From: Terriglobales bacterium
GTDB lineage: Bacteria; Acidobacteriota; Terriglobia; Terriglobales; Acidobacteriaceae
DNA: 64,000 bases
Assembly: GCA_015654835.1 (NCBI GenBank)
Contig: JAATGG010000205.1
Span: 1-64,000 of the forward strand
Direction of reading: 5' to 3'
A program made the position numbers and the translations under genes. Below the pieces are notes generated by a model, which saw only the letters and a program-made list of their open reading frames with translations, was not told the DNA's origin and ran no database searches. How positions within the stretch are numbered: the first letter of the stretch is position 1; every line of letters begins with the position of its first letter. Positions 1-9,250 of this stretch are shown here, piece by piece.

Positions 1-2
1 CG

Positions 3-2519
3 GTGGCTCCGGCGCAGACACTCAGCGACCGCGAGTACCAGAAGATGCGCGACGCGGCGATTGCCGTGATGCGCGAAATCGGCGTGGAGACAGGCGGATC
101 GAACGTGCAGTTTGCGGTGAATCCAGCGAACGGCCGGATGACCGTGATCGAGATGAATCCGCGTGTTTCGCGCTCATCGGCGTTGGCCTCGAAGGCGACC
201 GGGTTCCCGATTGCGAAGATTGCCGCCAAGCTGGCGGTGGGCTATACGCTCGACGAGATTCCCAACGACATTACGCGCAAGACGCCGGCCTGCTTCGAGC
301 CCACCATCGACTATGTGGTGGTGAAGATTCCCAAGTGGCAGTTCGAGAAGTTTCCCGGCTCCGACGATACGCTGGGTCCGCAGATGAAGTCGGTGGGCGA
401 GGTGATGGCCATTGGGCGCACCTTCAAGGAATCGTTGATGAAGGCCTGGCGAGCGCTGGAGACAGGCAAGAAGACGGGCGCCGAAGTGATGGAGCCGCGC
501 CGCATGACGCAGCGCCTGGTCACTCCGCAGCCGGAGCGGCTGAGTTACATCCGCTTCGCTTTCGAGCGGGGCATGAGCGTGCGCGAAGTGGCGCGGCTCA
601 CGGGAATGGACCCATGGTTCCTGCATCAGATTCGCGAAATCACGGTAGCCCAGAGCGCCATTGCCGAGACGACTCCGGAGACGATCGACACGGAGGCTCT
701 TCGCCAGCTCAAACGCTTCGGGTTGAGCGACGAGCGCATCGCCACCGAGTGGAAGCTTGAGGGCCATGATGGCGTGAAGCAGGTGAGGGAACTGCGCGAG
801 GCGAAGGGCATCAAGCCCGTGTTCAAACTGGTGGACACCTGCGCCGCGGAGTTCGAATCGATGACGCCTTATCTCTATTCGACTTATGACGAAGAGGACG
901 AAGCGCCACCGACACAGAAGTCGAAGATCATTATTCTCGGCTCGGGTCCGAACCGCATCGGGCAGGGCATCGAATTCGATTACTGCTGTTGCCATGCGGC
1001 TTTTGCGCTGAAGGAAGACGGCTATGAAACGATCATGGTCAATTGCAATCCTGAAACCGTCTCGACCGATTACGACACCAGCGACCGGCTCTACTTTGAG
1101 CCGCTGACGCTTGAAGACGTGCTCGCCGTCTATCACCACGAGGCGCAGTCTGGCGCGGAGATTGGCATGATCGTGCAGTTCGGCGGGCAGACACCGCTGA
1201 ACCTCGCACAGCGCCTGCGCGCGGCGGGCGTGCCGATCATCGGAACATCGCCGGAATCGATCGACCTGGCAGAGGACCGCAAGCGGTTCGGCAAGCTGCT
1301 GGAGGACCTGAATATTCCGCAGCCCGCGGGCGGCACGGCGACCAGCGTGGATGAAGCATTGGCGATTGGCGAGCGCATCGGCTATCCGGTGCTGGTGCGG
1401 CCCAGCTATGTGCTTGGCGGGCGGGCCATGGTGATTGCGTACGACGCCGAGGCGGTGGCGCGCTACATGCGCGAGGCGGTGGAGTATTCGCAGGAGCGGC
1501 CGGTGCTGGTCGATCACTTTTTGGAGAGCGCCGTCGAGGTCGATGTCGATGCGCTGTGCGACTCGGAAGACGTGATGATTGCCGGCATCATGCAGCACAT
1601 CGAGGAGGCGGGCATTCACTCCGGCGACTCGTCGTGCGTGCTGCCCGCGGTGGGCATTCGCGAAGAGACGCTGCAGACCCTGCGCATGTATACACGCAAG
1701 CTTGCGCTGGCGCTGAAGGTGATCGGGCTGGTTAACCTGCAGTTCGCCATCCAGCGCGATGCGGAGGGCATGGACCATGTATATGTGATCGAGGTGAACC
1801 CGCGTGCCTCGCGGACCGTGCCTTATGTTTCGAAGGCTACGGGAGTGCCGCTGGCCAAGATGGCAGCGCGCCTGATGACGGGCCGCAGGCTGCGCGAGTT
1901 GCTGCCTGCGCAGCTTGCCTCGGGCAAAGACCTTGAAACGGGGACTTACTATTACGTGAAGTCGCCGGTGTTTCCATGGTCGAAGTTTGCAGGGGTCGAT
2001 ACGGTGTTGAGCCCGGAGATGAAGTCCACGGGCGAGGTGATGGGCGTGGCTTCGACCTTCGGGGAGGCATTCGCGAAGGCGCAACTCTCAGCGGGACAGG
2101 TGCTGCCGACGGGCGGCACGGTCTTCTTCAGTGTGAACGACCACGACAAGGGGGCGGTTGTCGAGCTTGGCCGGCACTATGTGGAACTGGGCTTCAACAT
2201 CGTGGCCACCGAAGGCACGGCCAACGTGCTGGAGCAGGCGGGGCTTGCCGTGGAGCGGGTGTTCAAGGTGAAAGAAGGGCGGCCGAACGTGGTGGACCTG
2301 ATCAAGGGCGACCGGATTCAGCTCATCATCAATACTCCGCGGGGGCAGGACACCTTTTTTGACGAGAAGGCTATTCGCCGGGCAGCGGTGCTGGCGCGGA
2401 TTCCGACGATTACGACCATCGCCGCAGCACAGGCCGCGGTGGAGGGTATTTCCGCGACCCAACGGCGCCACACCAACGTTTACGCCTTGCAGCAGCTTCA
2501 CACAACCACGGTCGTGTAG
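3..2519 (+). CDS. carB: Carbamoyl-phosphate synthase large subunit (C-terminal part; 5' end outside window)
   Basis: ATP-grasp motifs, '[61 protein letters not shown]', MGS-like C-terminal domain. Confidence 0.97.
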   Translation: MAPAQTLSDREYQKMRDAAIAVMREIGVETGGSNVQFAVNPANGRMTVIEMNPRVSRSSALASKATGFPIAKIAAKLAVGYTLDEIPNDITRKTPACFEPTIDYVVVKIPKWQFEKFPGSDDTLGPQMKSVGEVMAIGRTFKESLMKAWRALETGKKTGAEVMEPRRMTQRLVTPQPERLSYIRFAFERGMSVREVARLTGMDPWFLHQIREITVAQSAIAETTPETIDTEALRQLKRFGLSDERIATEWKLEGHDGVKQVRELREAKGIKPVFKLVDTCAAEFESMTPYLYSTYDEEDEAPPTQKSKIIILGSGPNRIGQGIEFDYCCCHAAFALKEDGYETIMVNCNPETVSTDYDTSDRLYFEPLTLEDVLAVYHHEAQSGAEIGMIVQFGGQTPLNLAQRLRAAGVPIIGTSPESIDLAEDRKRFGKLLEDLNIPQPAGGTATSVDEALAIGERIGYPVLVRPSYVLGGRAMVIAYDAEAVARYMREAVEYSQERPVLVDHFLESAVEVDVDALCDSEDVMIAGIMQHIEEAGIHSGDSSCVLPAVGIREETLQTLRMYTRKLALALKVIGLVNLQFAIQRDAEGMDHVYVIEVNPRASRTVPYVSKATGVPLAKMAARLMTGRRLRELLPAQLASGKDLETGTYYYVKSPVFPWSKFAGVDTVLSPEMKSTGEVMGVASTFGEAFAKAQLSAGQVLPTGGTVFFSVNDHDKGAVVELGRHYVELGFNIVATEGTANVLEQAGLAVERVFKVKEGRPNVVDLIKGDRIQLIINTPRGQDTFFDEKAIRRAAVLARIPTITTIAAAQAAVEGISATQRRHTNVYALQQLHTTTVV

Positions 2520-2773
2520 AGCAGGCAAGGCCGCTGTTCCGGGTGGGGACCGATCCTCGCCCGGAATTTTATGCCACAGGCGCAATTTTTACGAACATAA
2601 AATTAATTATGTGTTAAATTCAAAATCACAGCACCGCAAATGAAGCGGCAGGGGATTGAAACGCCTGTTTCAGTCCGAAGGCCCTTCGCAACGGAAACGA
2701 ACGTGCTAGCCCGAGGCTGTATGCACCGGGATTGGAAGTCACGGATGACACCGGGAAAACGATGCAATTTCCT

Positions 2774-2794
2774 GATCCTAAGTTGTTTAGGATC
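2774..2794. other. Stem-loop (GATCCTAA / TTAGGATC) in intergenic region
   Basis: Perfect 8-bp inverted repeat with 5-nt loop. Confidence 0.5.
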
Positions 2795-3005
2795 GTGTGA
2801 CGCCTTGAGCGGCGCCCCTGTCTTGAGCTTCTGAGTTCAAGCAGGCCTCGCTCATCGCGCCGGGTAGCACAACCGGAGTGTGAAGAGCGAGGATCGCCCG
2901 TCCGCATCTGCTTGATGCCGAACGGGTTTATCCCGTATTTTCGCCCCTTGATGGAGATCTTCAGCAATAAAGCTACTGGAGAGATTGCTCTGGAAAGGCG
3001 GAGCT

Positions 3006-3179
3006 ATGCCTACTACGATGACGCAGCAAAGGATGGGGGCGCGTTCCCTGAATCGCCCTCTGGAGTGTGTCTGGCTGCTCGCAGAGGAAGGGTTGAAGTG
3101 CGTCTGGGTCGAAATTCCTCAGCGAGACAAGGCTCGGGAGGAAACTCCCGAGGAGGATGCGGGCCGGATGGTGGCTTAG
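3006..3179 (+). CDS. Small hypothetical protein with two L-x-C-V-W motifs
   Basis: ORF MPTTMTQQRMGARSLNRPLECVWLLAEEGLKCVWVEIPQR...; upstream GGCGGAG RBS-like sequence. Confidence 0.5.
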   Translation: MPTTMTQQRMGARSLNRPLECVWLLAEEGLKCVWVEIPQRDKAREETPEEDAGRMVA

Positions 3180-3227
3180 AGCGTTGCGGCTGGGGTAAGT
3201 CGATGTGCAGATTTGAGGGCCTGGTAT

Positions 3228-3731
3228 ATGACCTTTGCCACGGTGAATCTGTTTTTCCCGCTTGTATTCGCTCTTCACAACATCGACGAATACTCCCGGT
3301 ACGACGACTTCGCCAGCGCGTATCACTTACGGCTGACGGAAAGATTCACAACGCGTCCTGTCGTACGCGACGCGATGCTACTCCTCACCATTGCGATTGC
3401 GGTTCTGGATGCACATGCCTACGCTTCCCGGACCGCAGTCTTGATGCGGGCTTCAGAGATCGCAATCTTTGCGCTCCTGCTCAACGGCTTCGGCCACTGC
3501 GCCTTGTCCCTCAGACGACACACGGTGATTCCTGGAACGCTCTCGGCGATTGTTCTTGTGCTGCCATATTCAGGAATAGCGATCACAACGATGCGAACGA
3601 GTCTTGGAGCTACCGTTGGATCGCTCGCCTGCGATGCCATCCTGGGCGCGATGACCATGCCGCTCGCGATCCTATTCTCTCTCCGGACAAGCTACGGCTT
3701 ACATCGCTTTTGGGCGGCGGCGCAGGGCTAG
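3228..3731 (+). CDS. HXXEE-like integral membrane protein
   Basis: 'FALHNIDEY' and 'NGFGHCALSLRRHTVIPGTLSA' pattern typical of HXXEE domain proteins; hydrophobic segments. Confidence 0.6.
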   Translation: MTFATVNLFFPLVFALHNIDEYSRYDDFASAYHLRLTERFTTRPVVRDAMLLLTIAIAVLDAHAYASRTAVLMRASEIAIFALLLNGFGHCALSLRRHTVIPGTLSAIVLVLPYSGIAITTMRTSLGATVGSLACDAILGAMTMPLAILFSLRTSYGLHRFWAAAQG

Positions 3732-4190
3732 CTTGGCTCCGATGGAGTAGCCGAGGAGCGCGGCGGCGGGCCAGGTGCCGAGAAACGGTCCGTCATCGTC
3801 GATCAGGCCGCTGGGGCTGGGCCAACTGAATAAAGTCCGCGACAGCTTTTCGGTTGCGGCGCACCGGAAGCATTCGTTCGGTCCGGTGGGCATATCCAGG
3901 ACCCACAAACTGATGATGAGCACCCAGATGAGGCCAACCAGCCACACGACGGTCGCCATTTCATCCTGCCGAAAGCGGGTGACCATGTTGCCGACAACCA
4001 GCGGCACGAACATGGAGAGGGCGAGGATGAGGAACTGGGGGGCAGACACGGGATTCAGCGCATAACCGGCGAGCATGAGCAGCAGCCAGGAGCCAAGCGC
4101 CAGGACGGTGTGCAGCGCAAAGGAAACCACCTGCTGGGAGAGCCTGGCTGCACTCGCTTCCTCTTCGGCTTGCGATATCACTCTCGGCAT
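3699..4190 (-). CDS. Hypothetical membrane protein
   Basis: Several hydrophobic helices (VVSFALHTVLALGSWLLLMLAGY, VVWLVGLIWVLIISLWVL); start taken at MPRVISQ. Confidence 0.6.
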   Translation of the reverse strand: MPRVISQAEEEASAARLSQQVVSFALHTVLALGSWLLLMLAGYALNPVSAPQFLILALSMFVPLVVGNMVTRFRQDEMATVVWLVGLIWVLIISLWVLDMPTGPNECFRCAATEKLSRTLFSWPSPSGLIDDDGPFLGTWPAAALLGYSIGAKLALRRRPKAM

Positions 4191-4346
4191 ACGTACGGCT
4201 CCTGGAGACGGTGCTTGTTGCGGTGAAGGATTATTATCTATTGGATAAAGTACACGGCGCGGGTTCAAAGGACAATGCACAGTACGGCGCGCGGTATGGC
4301 GGGAAGAGGGAACTGGCGTTCCGCCCGGGGTTTTACAATAGACGCT

Positions 4347-5420
4347 ATGCTGATCGAAGGCATTTTTGCCGCAGTGACAACGCCGTTTTATTCGGATGAG
4401 CGGGTCTATTTCCGCAAACTAGAAGCCAACCTGGACCGCTACTCGCGCAGCTTGCTGGCGGGCATGGTTGTGCTGGGCTCGACAGGCGAGGCGGTGACGC
4501 TGGACGACGCGGAAACACGCGAGGTATTGCGGGTTGCCGCAGAGGCGACCGCGCCGGAGAAAGTGCTGATCGCAGGCGTGGGGCGCGAAAGCGTAAAAGG
4601 CACGGTGGAGCTGGCCGAGGCGGCTGCGCAGCTTCATTACGACGCGGTGCTGGTGCGTCCGCCGAGTTATTATGCCGGGCAGTTGTCGGCGGCGGCGGTG
4701 CTGCATTATTTTCGCAGCGTGGCCGACCGGTCGCCGCTGCCGGTGCTGCTTTACAACATTCCCAAGTGCGTTCCATACCAGATTCCCATCGAGCTGATCG
4801 CCGAACTGGCACAGCATCCAAACATTATCGGCATCAAGGATTCGAGCGGCAGCATGGAGCGCATTCATGCGACCGTGGAGGCAACACGGTCCGCTCCGAA
4901 GCGCACGGAGACGGTCACGCTGATTTTTGAAGCGGTGACGGGGCGGATGCTGACGCCCAGAACGTTCGCGGATCGAGCAGGCACTGCTGCGGGCTCATTT
5001 GTTTCCGCCGGTGATTTGGGGGTTGGTGTGGCGCTGGCAACGGCCCCGCCGATGGCACCGATCAAGACGCGGACCAAGAAAGTGGGCTTCCAGGTGCTGA
5101 CCGGGGCGGCGGGGATTTTGCTCGACTCGCTGGAGGCGGGCGCAAGCGGAGCCATCCTGGGCTTTGCGGCATGTGCGCCTCAGGCCTGCCAGGAAGTTTA
5201 TTTTGCCTGGAAGGATCACGATCCGAAGCTGGCGCAGGAGAAACAGCAGAGAATAGCCGAACCCAACCAGCGCATCGTGGGTACGCTGGGAATCAGCGGC
5301 GTCAAGTATGCGTGCGACTTCAACGGCTACTACGGAGGCCGCGCCCGCGCGCCTTTACTGCCGATGGATGCGGAGCAGCGCGCCGAGATCGAAGCTCTCC
5401 TTGCGAACATTCGCAACTAA
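4347..5420 (+). CDS. Dihydrodipicolinate synthase family protein (DapA-like) with internal insertion
   Basis: MLIEGIFAAVTTPFYSDERVYFRKLEANLDRY, GSTGEAVTLDDAE, LLYNIPKC, GIKDSSGSMER, GFQVLTGAA. Confidence 0.9.
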   Translation: MLIEGIFAAVTTPFYSDERVYFRKLEANLDRYSRSLLAGMVVLGSTGEAVTLDDAETREVLRVAAEATAPEKVLIAGVGRESVKGTVELAEAAAQLHYDAVLVRPPSYYAGQLSAAAVLHYFRSVADRSPLPVLLYNIPKCVPYQIPIELIAELAQHPNIIGIKDSSGSMERIHATVEATRSAPKRTETVTLIFEAVTGRMLTPRTFADRAGTAAGSFVSAGDLGVGVALATAPPMAPIKTRTKKVGFQVLTGAAGILLDSLEAGASGAILGFAACAPQACQEVYFAWKDHDPKLAQEKQQRIAEPNQRIVGTLGISGVKYACDFNGYYGGRARAPLLPMDAEQRAEIEALLANIRN

Positions 5421-5563
5421 TGGACCTTTGATAGCGATCCAGAATACCGCCGATCTCTTCATCCGGTTGAGCGGGTCACTACACCAGTAGCTTGCTTGCA
5501 TCCACGATGGTGGACAGGTCAGTCCTATTGACATCGTGTTCAGCCTAAGCAAGGGAGTATGAC

Positions 5564-6460
5564 ATGAAAAGGATTTTGGTTCGATTGGTTCTCATGCTAC
5601 TGGCAGGGTATTTCTGCACTGACATAGCCTCAGGCCAGAAATCTGAACTATTCGTTGACGGACTGGTGCCTGTGCCGATAGCTGCACAAAAGAAACTCGC
5701 TGCGTGTGACTTCAACAACCCGCAAACGTTGTCCTTAGGGCACGTGTATTTAGAAACGCAAAAGGACGGCAGCGTCACATTGCACGGCAAAAACGACGCT
5801 GGGAAACCATGGACATCCAACTACGCTGTGGCTCCGGGGGCGGGATGCGAGCTGTGGGAGGCGAACCTGGATGCAAATACATCGGCATTGTTCCTCGTAA
5901 GCCGCGGAATGGATTCCAGCGGGGGCTGGGACACGACATTGTCGATTCTTTACTTTGATGGTGCGGGAAATCCATTTCCTTGGCAAGCGGAGGGGTATGT
6001 TGAGGTGACGCCTCACGGCCTCGCGAATATTGTCCGCCTGAAAGAGACGCGTGCCGTGGGTGTAATCATAGCCACGCGCGAGATGGGTTCCTCAGCGATC
6101 GGTGACAACAAGTGGGCACACCGAGACGAGTTTCGGCTGTACAAGCTCTCGCAAGACGGTGTGAACGAAATCAAAGGACTAGAGCAGGGTGTCCGCTGGC
6201 CCCTTGAATATGAAAACGCCAAAGATAATTGGGGAACTCGTTCTGCGAGATACGACCTGTCGGTATCGCATCGAAGTGCGGGTGGCACGCTGGCCGGAGG
6301 AGAGGCGGAAAAGAGCAGCCTTCATAAAGTCGAAGGGGTAAGGGCGGTAAACGGCACAAACCCGGAGATCGTGCTATCCGACAGAAAAGAACCGTTTCCA
6401 GACCTCCTTGCGGCCGAAACATTATATCCAATCCAACCATGGCGGATGTTTCAGGACTGA
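5564..6460 (+). CDS. Hypothetical secreted protein (signal peptide)
   Basis: N-terminal MKRILVRLVLMLLAGYFCTDIASG signal-like; AAGGGAG upstream; no family recognised. Confidence 0.7.
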   Translation: MKRILVRLVLMLLAGYFCTDIASGQKSELFVDGLVPVPIAAQKKLAACDFNNPQTLSLGHVYLETQKDGSVTLHGKNDAGKPWTSNYAVAPGAGCELWEANLDANTSALFLVSRGMDSSGGWDTTLSILYFDGAGNPFPWQAEGYVEVTPHGLANIVRLKETRAVGVIIATREMGSSAIGDNKWAHRDEFRLYKLSQDGVNEIKGLEQGVRWPLEYENAKDNWGTRSARYDLSVSHRSAGGTLAGGEAEKSSLHKVEGVRAVNGTNPEIVLSDRKEPFPDLLAAETLYPIQPWRMFQD

Positions 6461-6560
6461 AGATTTCCAATACTACTACTACCACCGCAGAAACGTTCGG
6501 CGACCACTGTACTGGAGATACTTGCCACGCCGTGGTGATCTGGATCAGGTAGAGCAACTC

Positions 6561-6588
6561 GCGGAAGGCAGATGTCCTCTCCTTCCGC
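6561..6588. other. Stem-loop GCGGAAGG...CCTTCCGC
   Basis: 8-bp perfect inverted repeat downstream of the 5564-6460 CDS. Confidence 0.4.
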
Positions 6589-6810
6589 ATTCTCTTGTGC
6601 GCCCGGCATGGAAGCGAAGCGCAACTGCATGTTTGACGAAAATGACCGAGGCTTGCCCCGGGGCGACTTATGCCAATCAATGCAAGAAGATAGATAGATT
6701 GCAAGAGGCATTTCTTTTAGAAAGAATGTCCGATTCTAGGTAGCTATGGCGATTGTTGCTTATCATAACATCTATATACACAATAACTTAACGTGTAGTT
6801 CGTTGTATGC

Positions 6811-6870
6811 GTGTTGCGTGTTTGGTTTTGCCTGTTTTGTTGCGCTCGACACTGAGCTCTCACGCAACAC
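6811..6870. repeat. 10-bp inverted repeat GTGTTGCGTG ... CACGCAACAC in AT-rich region at the presumed end of the island
   Basis: Exact 10-bp arms at 6811-6820 and 6861-6870. Confidence 0.7.
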
Positions 6871-6925
6871 CCGAACTGCGATCATGCATGTCGTTCACCC
6901 CGAGTAAAACTCAATCGACACGCTA

Positions 6926-8737
6926 TTACTTCTCACTTTTGGTTAAGCCGGTGATGCCGGCGACAAAGAAGATCGAGAGGAACCAGCCGGCGATTTTCTG
7001 GCCCATAAACCAGTAGCGGAGCCAACCAATCGCTGCCCAATGGTCAGACATCGAAAAACTGATCGCCGGGAACGTGTTTTCAATAGAAAACATGACCTCG
7101 TTGAAACGCGGATAACCACTTGGAGGATAGCCGTGCTGTACGAAAAAGGAGTAAGCGTCCTTGTCCGTGGGGAAGATGACGTTAGCAAGGCATCCCCAGT
7201 GCGACAGCGCTCCGCCTACAATCAACAGGGAAACAAGCCACAAGCCGGATAGCCACAATTTGTACCCGTAGCCAATCGCCGACTTGAGTAGCCACTGCCA
7301 AATCACATGTAGCCATCTCCTCCAAGAACTACTCGCTTCCTGGATCATCCGGAGATGAAGCAACTCTTCAAGCGAATAAAGAGCCTCACGGGCCTGCAAT
7401 GTGTCGCCCATCCTTAAATAGGCATTTGCGAGCTGCCTGTATGGATGAGGACGACTTGGACGGGATGTGTCGAGTTCAATCCACGTCCGGCGCAATTTGA
7501 AATCAAGTGGAGCTTCGGAGGATTCACCGGGACCATCGAGAGAAACACTCCCTAGTCTCTTATATTTGAATCCGTCGATGAATAAACGACCTGAAAGCGG
7601 CCAACTCATTTCGTCATCATCGACTGCATCCACAGCGGCATTCCGCAAGTCCCATAGTGGCCGGTCACTTTTCATGATCTGCTTGATGCGCAGCGCTCGG
7701 TGAATACGAGCATATCGAAGATCGACTGTGGTCAGCGTCGCACCCCTGAACGACACGTCGTCTGCTGCAAGCCCGCGGAACTCTACGCCACCGTTATGAA
7801 TTGCGAAATTATCAAAGACAGCTTGGCCGGTAATAATTGCGTTCTCTGCATTAAGGCCATTCTTCCCGTCCCCCTCAATGGTGGCTAGCGTGCAATCTAG
7901 CGTGCCAACTTTGGCATTTATGAGTCGTACTGAACCCCTGGACGAAAACCGATTTCGCAGATACACGCTGCCGTTAACTGTGATCCGGTCAGCGCGAATC
8001 GCATAGCGACTGCCGTCCTGATTGCAACACGGGTTGTTAAACGCGCTGCCATCGCATTCGAGGTTGCCTCCTATAATCGCACCTGCAAGTCCGACCTCTC
8101 CTTCAAACGAACTTCCTTGTAGGTGCATGTTTCCGCTCACTTTGATTCGGTCGCATGCTAGGGAGTTGACGGAATTTCCACTGGATTTTTTCGACGGTGC
8201 ATATTCAAAAGTTGCGCCAACTGCGATGAATCCGGCACCGATGTTCGCATCCCTGAAGAGTACCTCTCCGGTCGAGTGGAAGCCATCGCGGAGCCCAACA
8301 TTGTTCACTACTTGAAGCCCATCGGCGAGAATTCTCTTTGTCCAGCACCCCCTGAAGGTCAACGAGGGGATCTTGGCGTTCTTCAGCCAAACCTCGTTGT
8401 TGAAGTAGCACCGCTCAAACCATAACGGAATAGGTATGTCTGTATGACAGAGATCGAGAACGCCTTCGACTTTCGCCCCATAGACATCAATTCCGTCAGA
8501 AGCAGGCCTGCCGTACGTAGCGGCATTCTGGCAGAGCCAGCTAATTACGTCCGCGCGAATGGTGCGAGTCCTATCCCACCGTTCGCCGCCCTGGGGGTTA
8601 TTCGCAGAATTAGAATTGTCGTCATTGCTACCAGCGATTACGCGGTCGTTCTTGACTGCGCGTAACATGTCCTCTTCCGCTCCTGAAAGAGTTGCAAAGC
8701 ATTGCGTTGCTGCTTGCAGTAGCGTATTAATATCCAC
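6926..8737 (-). CDS. Membrane protein with long N-terminal beta-helix-like (pentapeptide-like) repeat region and C-terminal transmembrane segments
   Basis: Repeating xx[L/F]xxAxI/V pattern (VWLKNAKIPSLTFRGC, VRLINAKVGTLDCTLATI, VSFRGATLTTVDLRYARI); C-terminal hydrophobic helices WLSGLWLVSLLIVGGAL and IAGWFLSIFFVAGITGL. Confidence 0.75.
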   Translation of the reverse strand: MDINTLLQAATQCFATLSGAEEDMLRAVKNDRVIAGSNDDNSNSANNPQGGERWDRTRTIRADVISWLCQNAATYGRPASDGIDVYGAKVEGVLDLCHTDIPIPLWFERCYFNNEVWLKNAKIPSLTFRGCWTKRILADGLQVVNNVGLRDGFHSTGEVLFRDANIGAGFIAVGATFEYAPSKKSSGNSVNSLACDRIKVSGNMHLQGSSFEGEVGLAGAIIGGNLECDGSAFNNPCCNQDGSRYAIRADRITVNGSVYLRNRFSSRGSVRLINAKVGTLDCTLATIEGDGKNGLNAENAIITGQAVFDNFAIHNGGVEFRGLAADDVSFRGATLTTVDLRYARIHRALRIKQIMKSDRPLWDLRNAAVDAVDDDEMSWPLSGRLFIDGFKYKRLGSVSLDGPGESSEAPLDFKLRRTWIELDTSRPSRPHPYRQLANAYLRMGDTLQAREALYSLEELLHLRMIQEASSSWRRWLHVIWQWLLKSAIGYGYKLWLSGLWLVSLLIVGGALSHWGCLANVIFPTDKDAYSFFVQHGYPPSGYPRFNEVMFSIENTFPAISFSMSDHWAAIGWLRYWFMGQKIAGWFLSIFFVAGITGLTKSEK

Positions 8738-8822
8738 GGATCACTCTCTCAGAACGTTTGGATGACGCACTATTTGCAAGCTCGGACGACTTCAATTCAC
8801 CATGTGGAAGAATATCCAAAAC

Positions 8823-8855
8823 CTCTAATTCCCCTCTAATTCCCCTCTAAATCCC
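8823..8855. repeat. Three tandem copies of an 11-bp unit (CTCTAATTCCC, CTCTAATTCCC, CTCTAAATCCC)
   Basis: Direct reading; overlaps 3' end of the ginD-like gene. Confidence 0.9.
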
Positions 8856-9250
8856 CGATACCCCTCGTAGAGTTTCAGCAGCTTACTGATTCCACCCAGC
8901 TCCCCGACAGTTCTGATCATGGCCAAGTGGGAAATACGTAAGATTTCGATTTGCCGTTCCAACTCCGCAATGCGGGCGTCCTTCTGGGCAATCTGCGCGG
9001 CAATCTGGTCCCGTGAGCGCTTCGGCATCTGACCACGCATCGCCCGGAATTGTTTCTGCTGTGCCTGGTACTTCGCCAGCAGGGAAGTACGATCAGGGTT
9101 TCTGGTAATCGATGACGCATGCTTCAATATCGGGTGTTTTCTGACCACCGCTCGCGCCGTGATGGTCTCGTCCGCCTCGATCATCGCTTCGAGGATACGA
9201 ACCAACTCCTGGCTATCGTTTCCAACCTTTTCTGGCTCACTGGACGTCAT
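8825..9250 (-). CDS. Small coiled-coil protein, GinD / TnpC-like (DUF6262-like)
   Basis: MTSSEPEKVGNDSQELVRILEAMIEADETITARAVVRKHPILKHASSITRNPDRTSLLAKYQ...QIAAQIAQKDARIAELERQIEILR; start overlaps the stop of the preceding reading frame. Confidence 0.7.
   Translation of the reverse strand: MTSSEPEKVGNDSQELVRILEAMIEADETITARAVVRKHPILKHASSITRNPDRTSLLAKYQAQQKQFRAMRGQMPKRSRDQIAAQIAQKDARIAELERQIEILRISHLAMIRTVGELGGISKLLKLYEGYRGFRGELEGN

Noticed and set aside
174-2084. 636-aa minus-strand ORF opposite carB
   Set aside because: Antisense to an unambiguous coding gene; typical high-GC shadow ORF. The same applies to 31873-33825, 60470-62119 and 48179-49123.
2653-2662. GGATTGAAAC, resembling the 3' end of some CRISPR repeats
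   Set aside because: Single occurrence with no repeat/spacer periodicity and no cas genes.
2912-3829. 305-aa plus-strand ORF
   Set aside because: Overlaps the more convincing HXXEE-like ORF (3228-3731) and the minus-strand membrane protein; Arg/Ser/Cys-rich shadow composition.
6811-6870. 10-bp inverted repeat as a simple rho-independent terminator
   Set aside because: The 40-nt loop and absence of an adjacent T-tract make a normal terminator unlikely; kept instead as a possible recombination-end feature.
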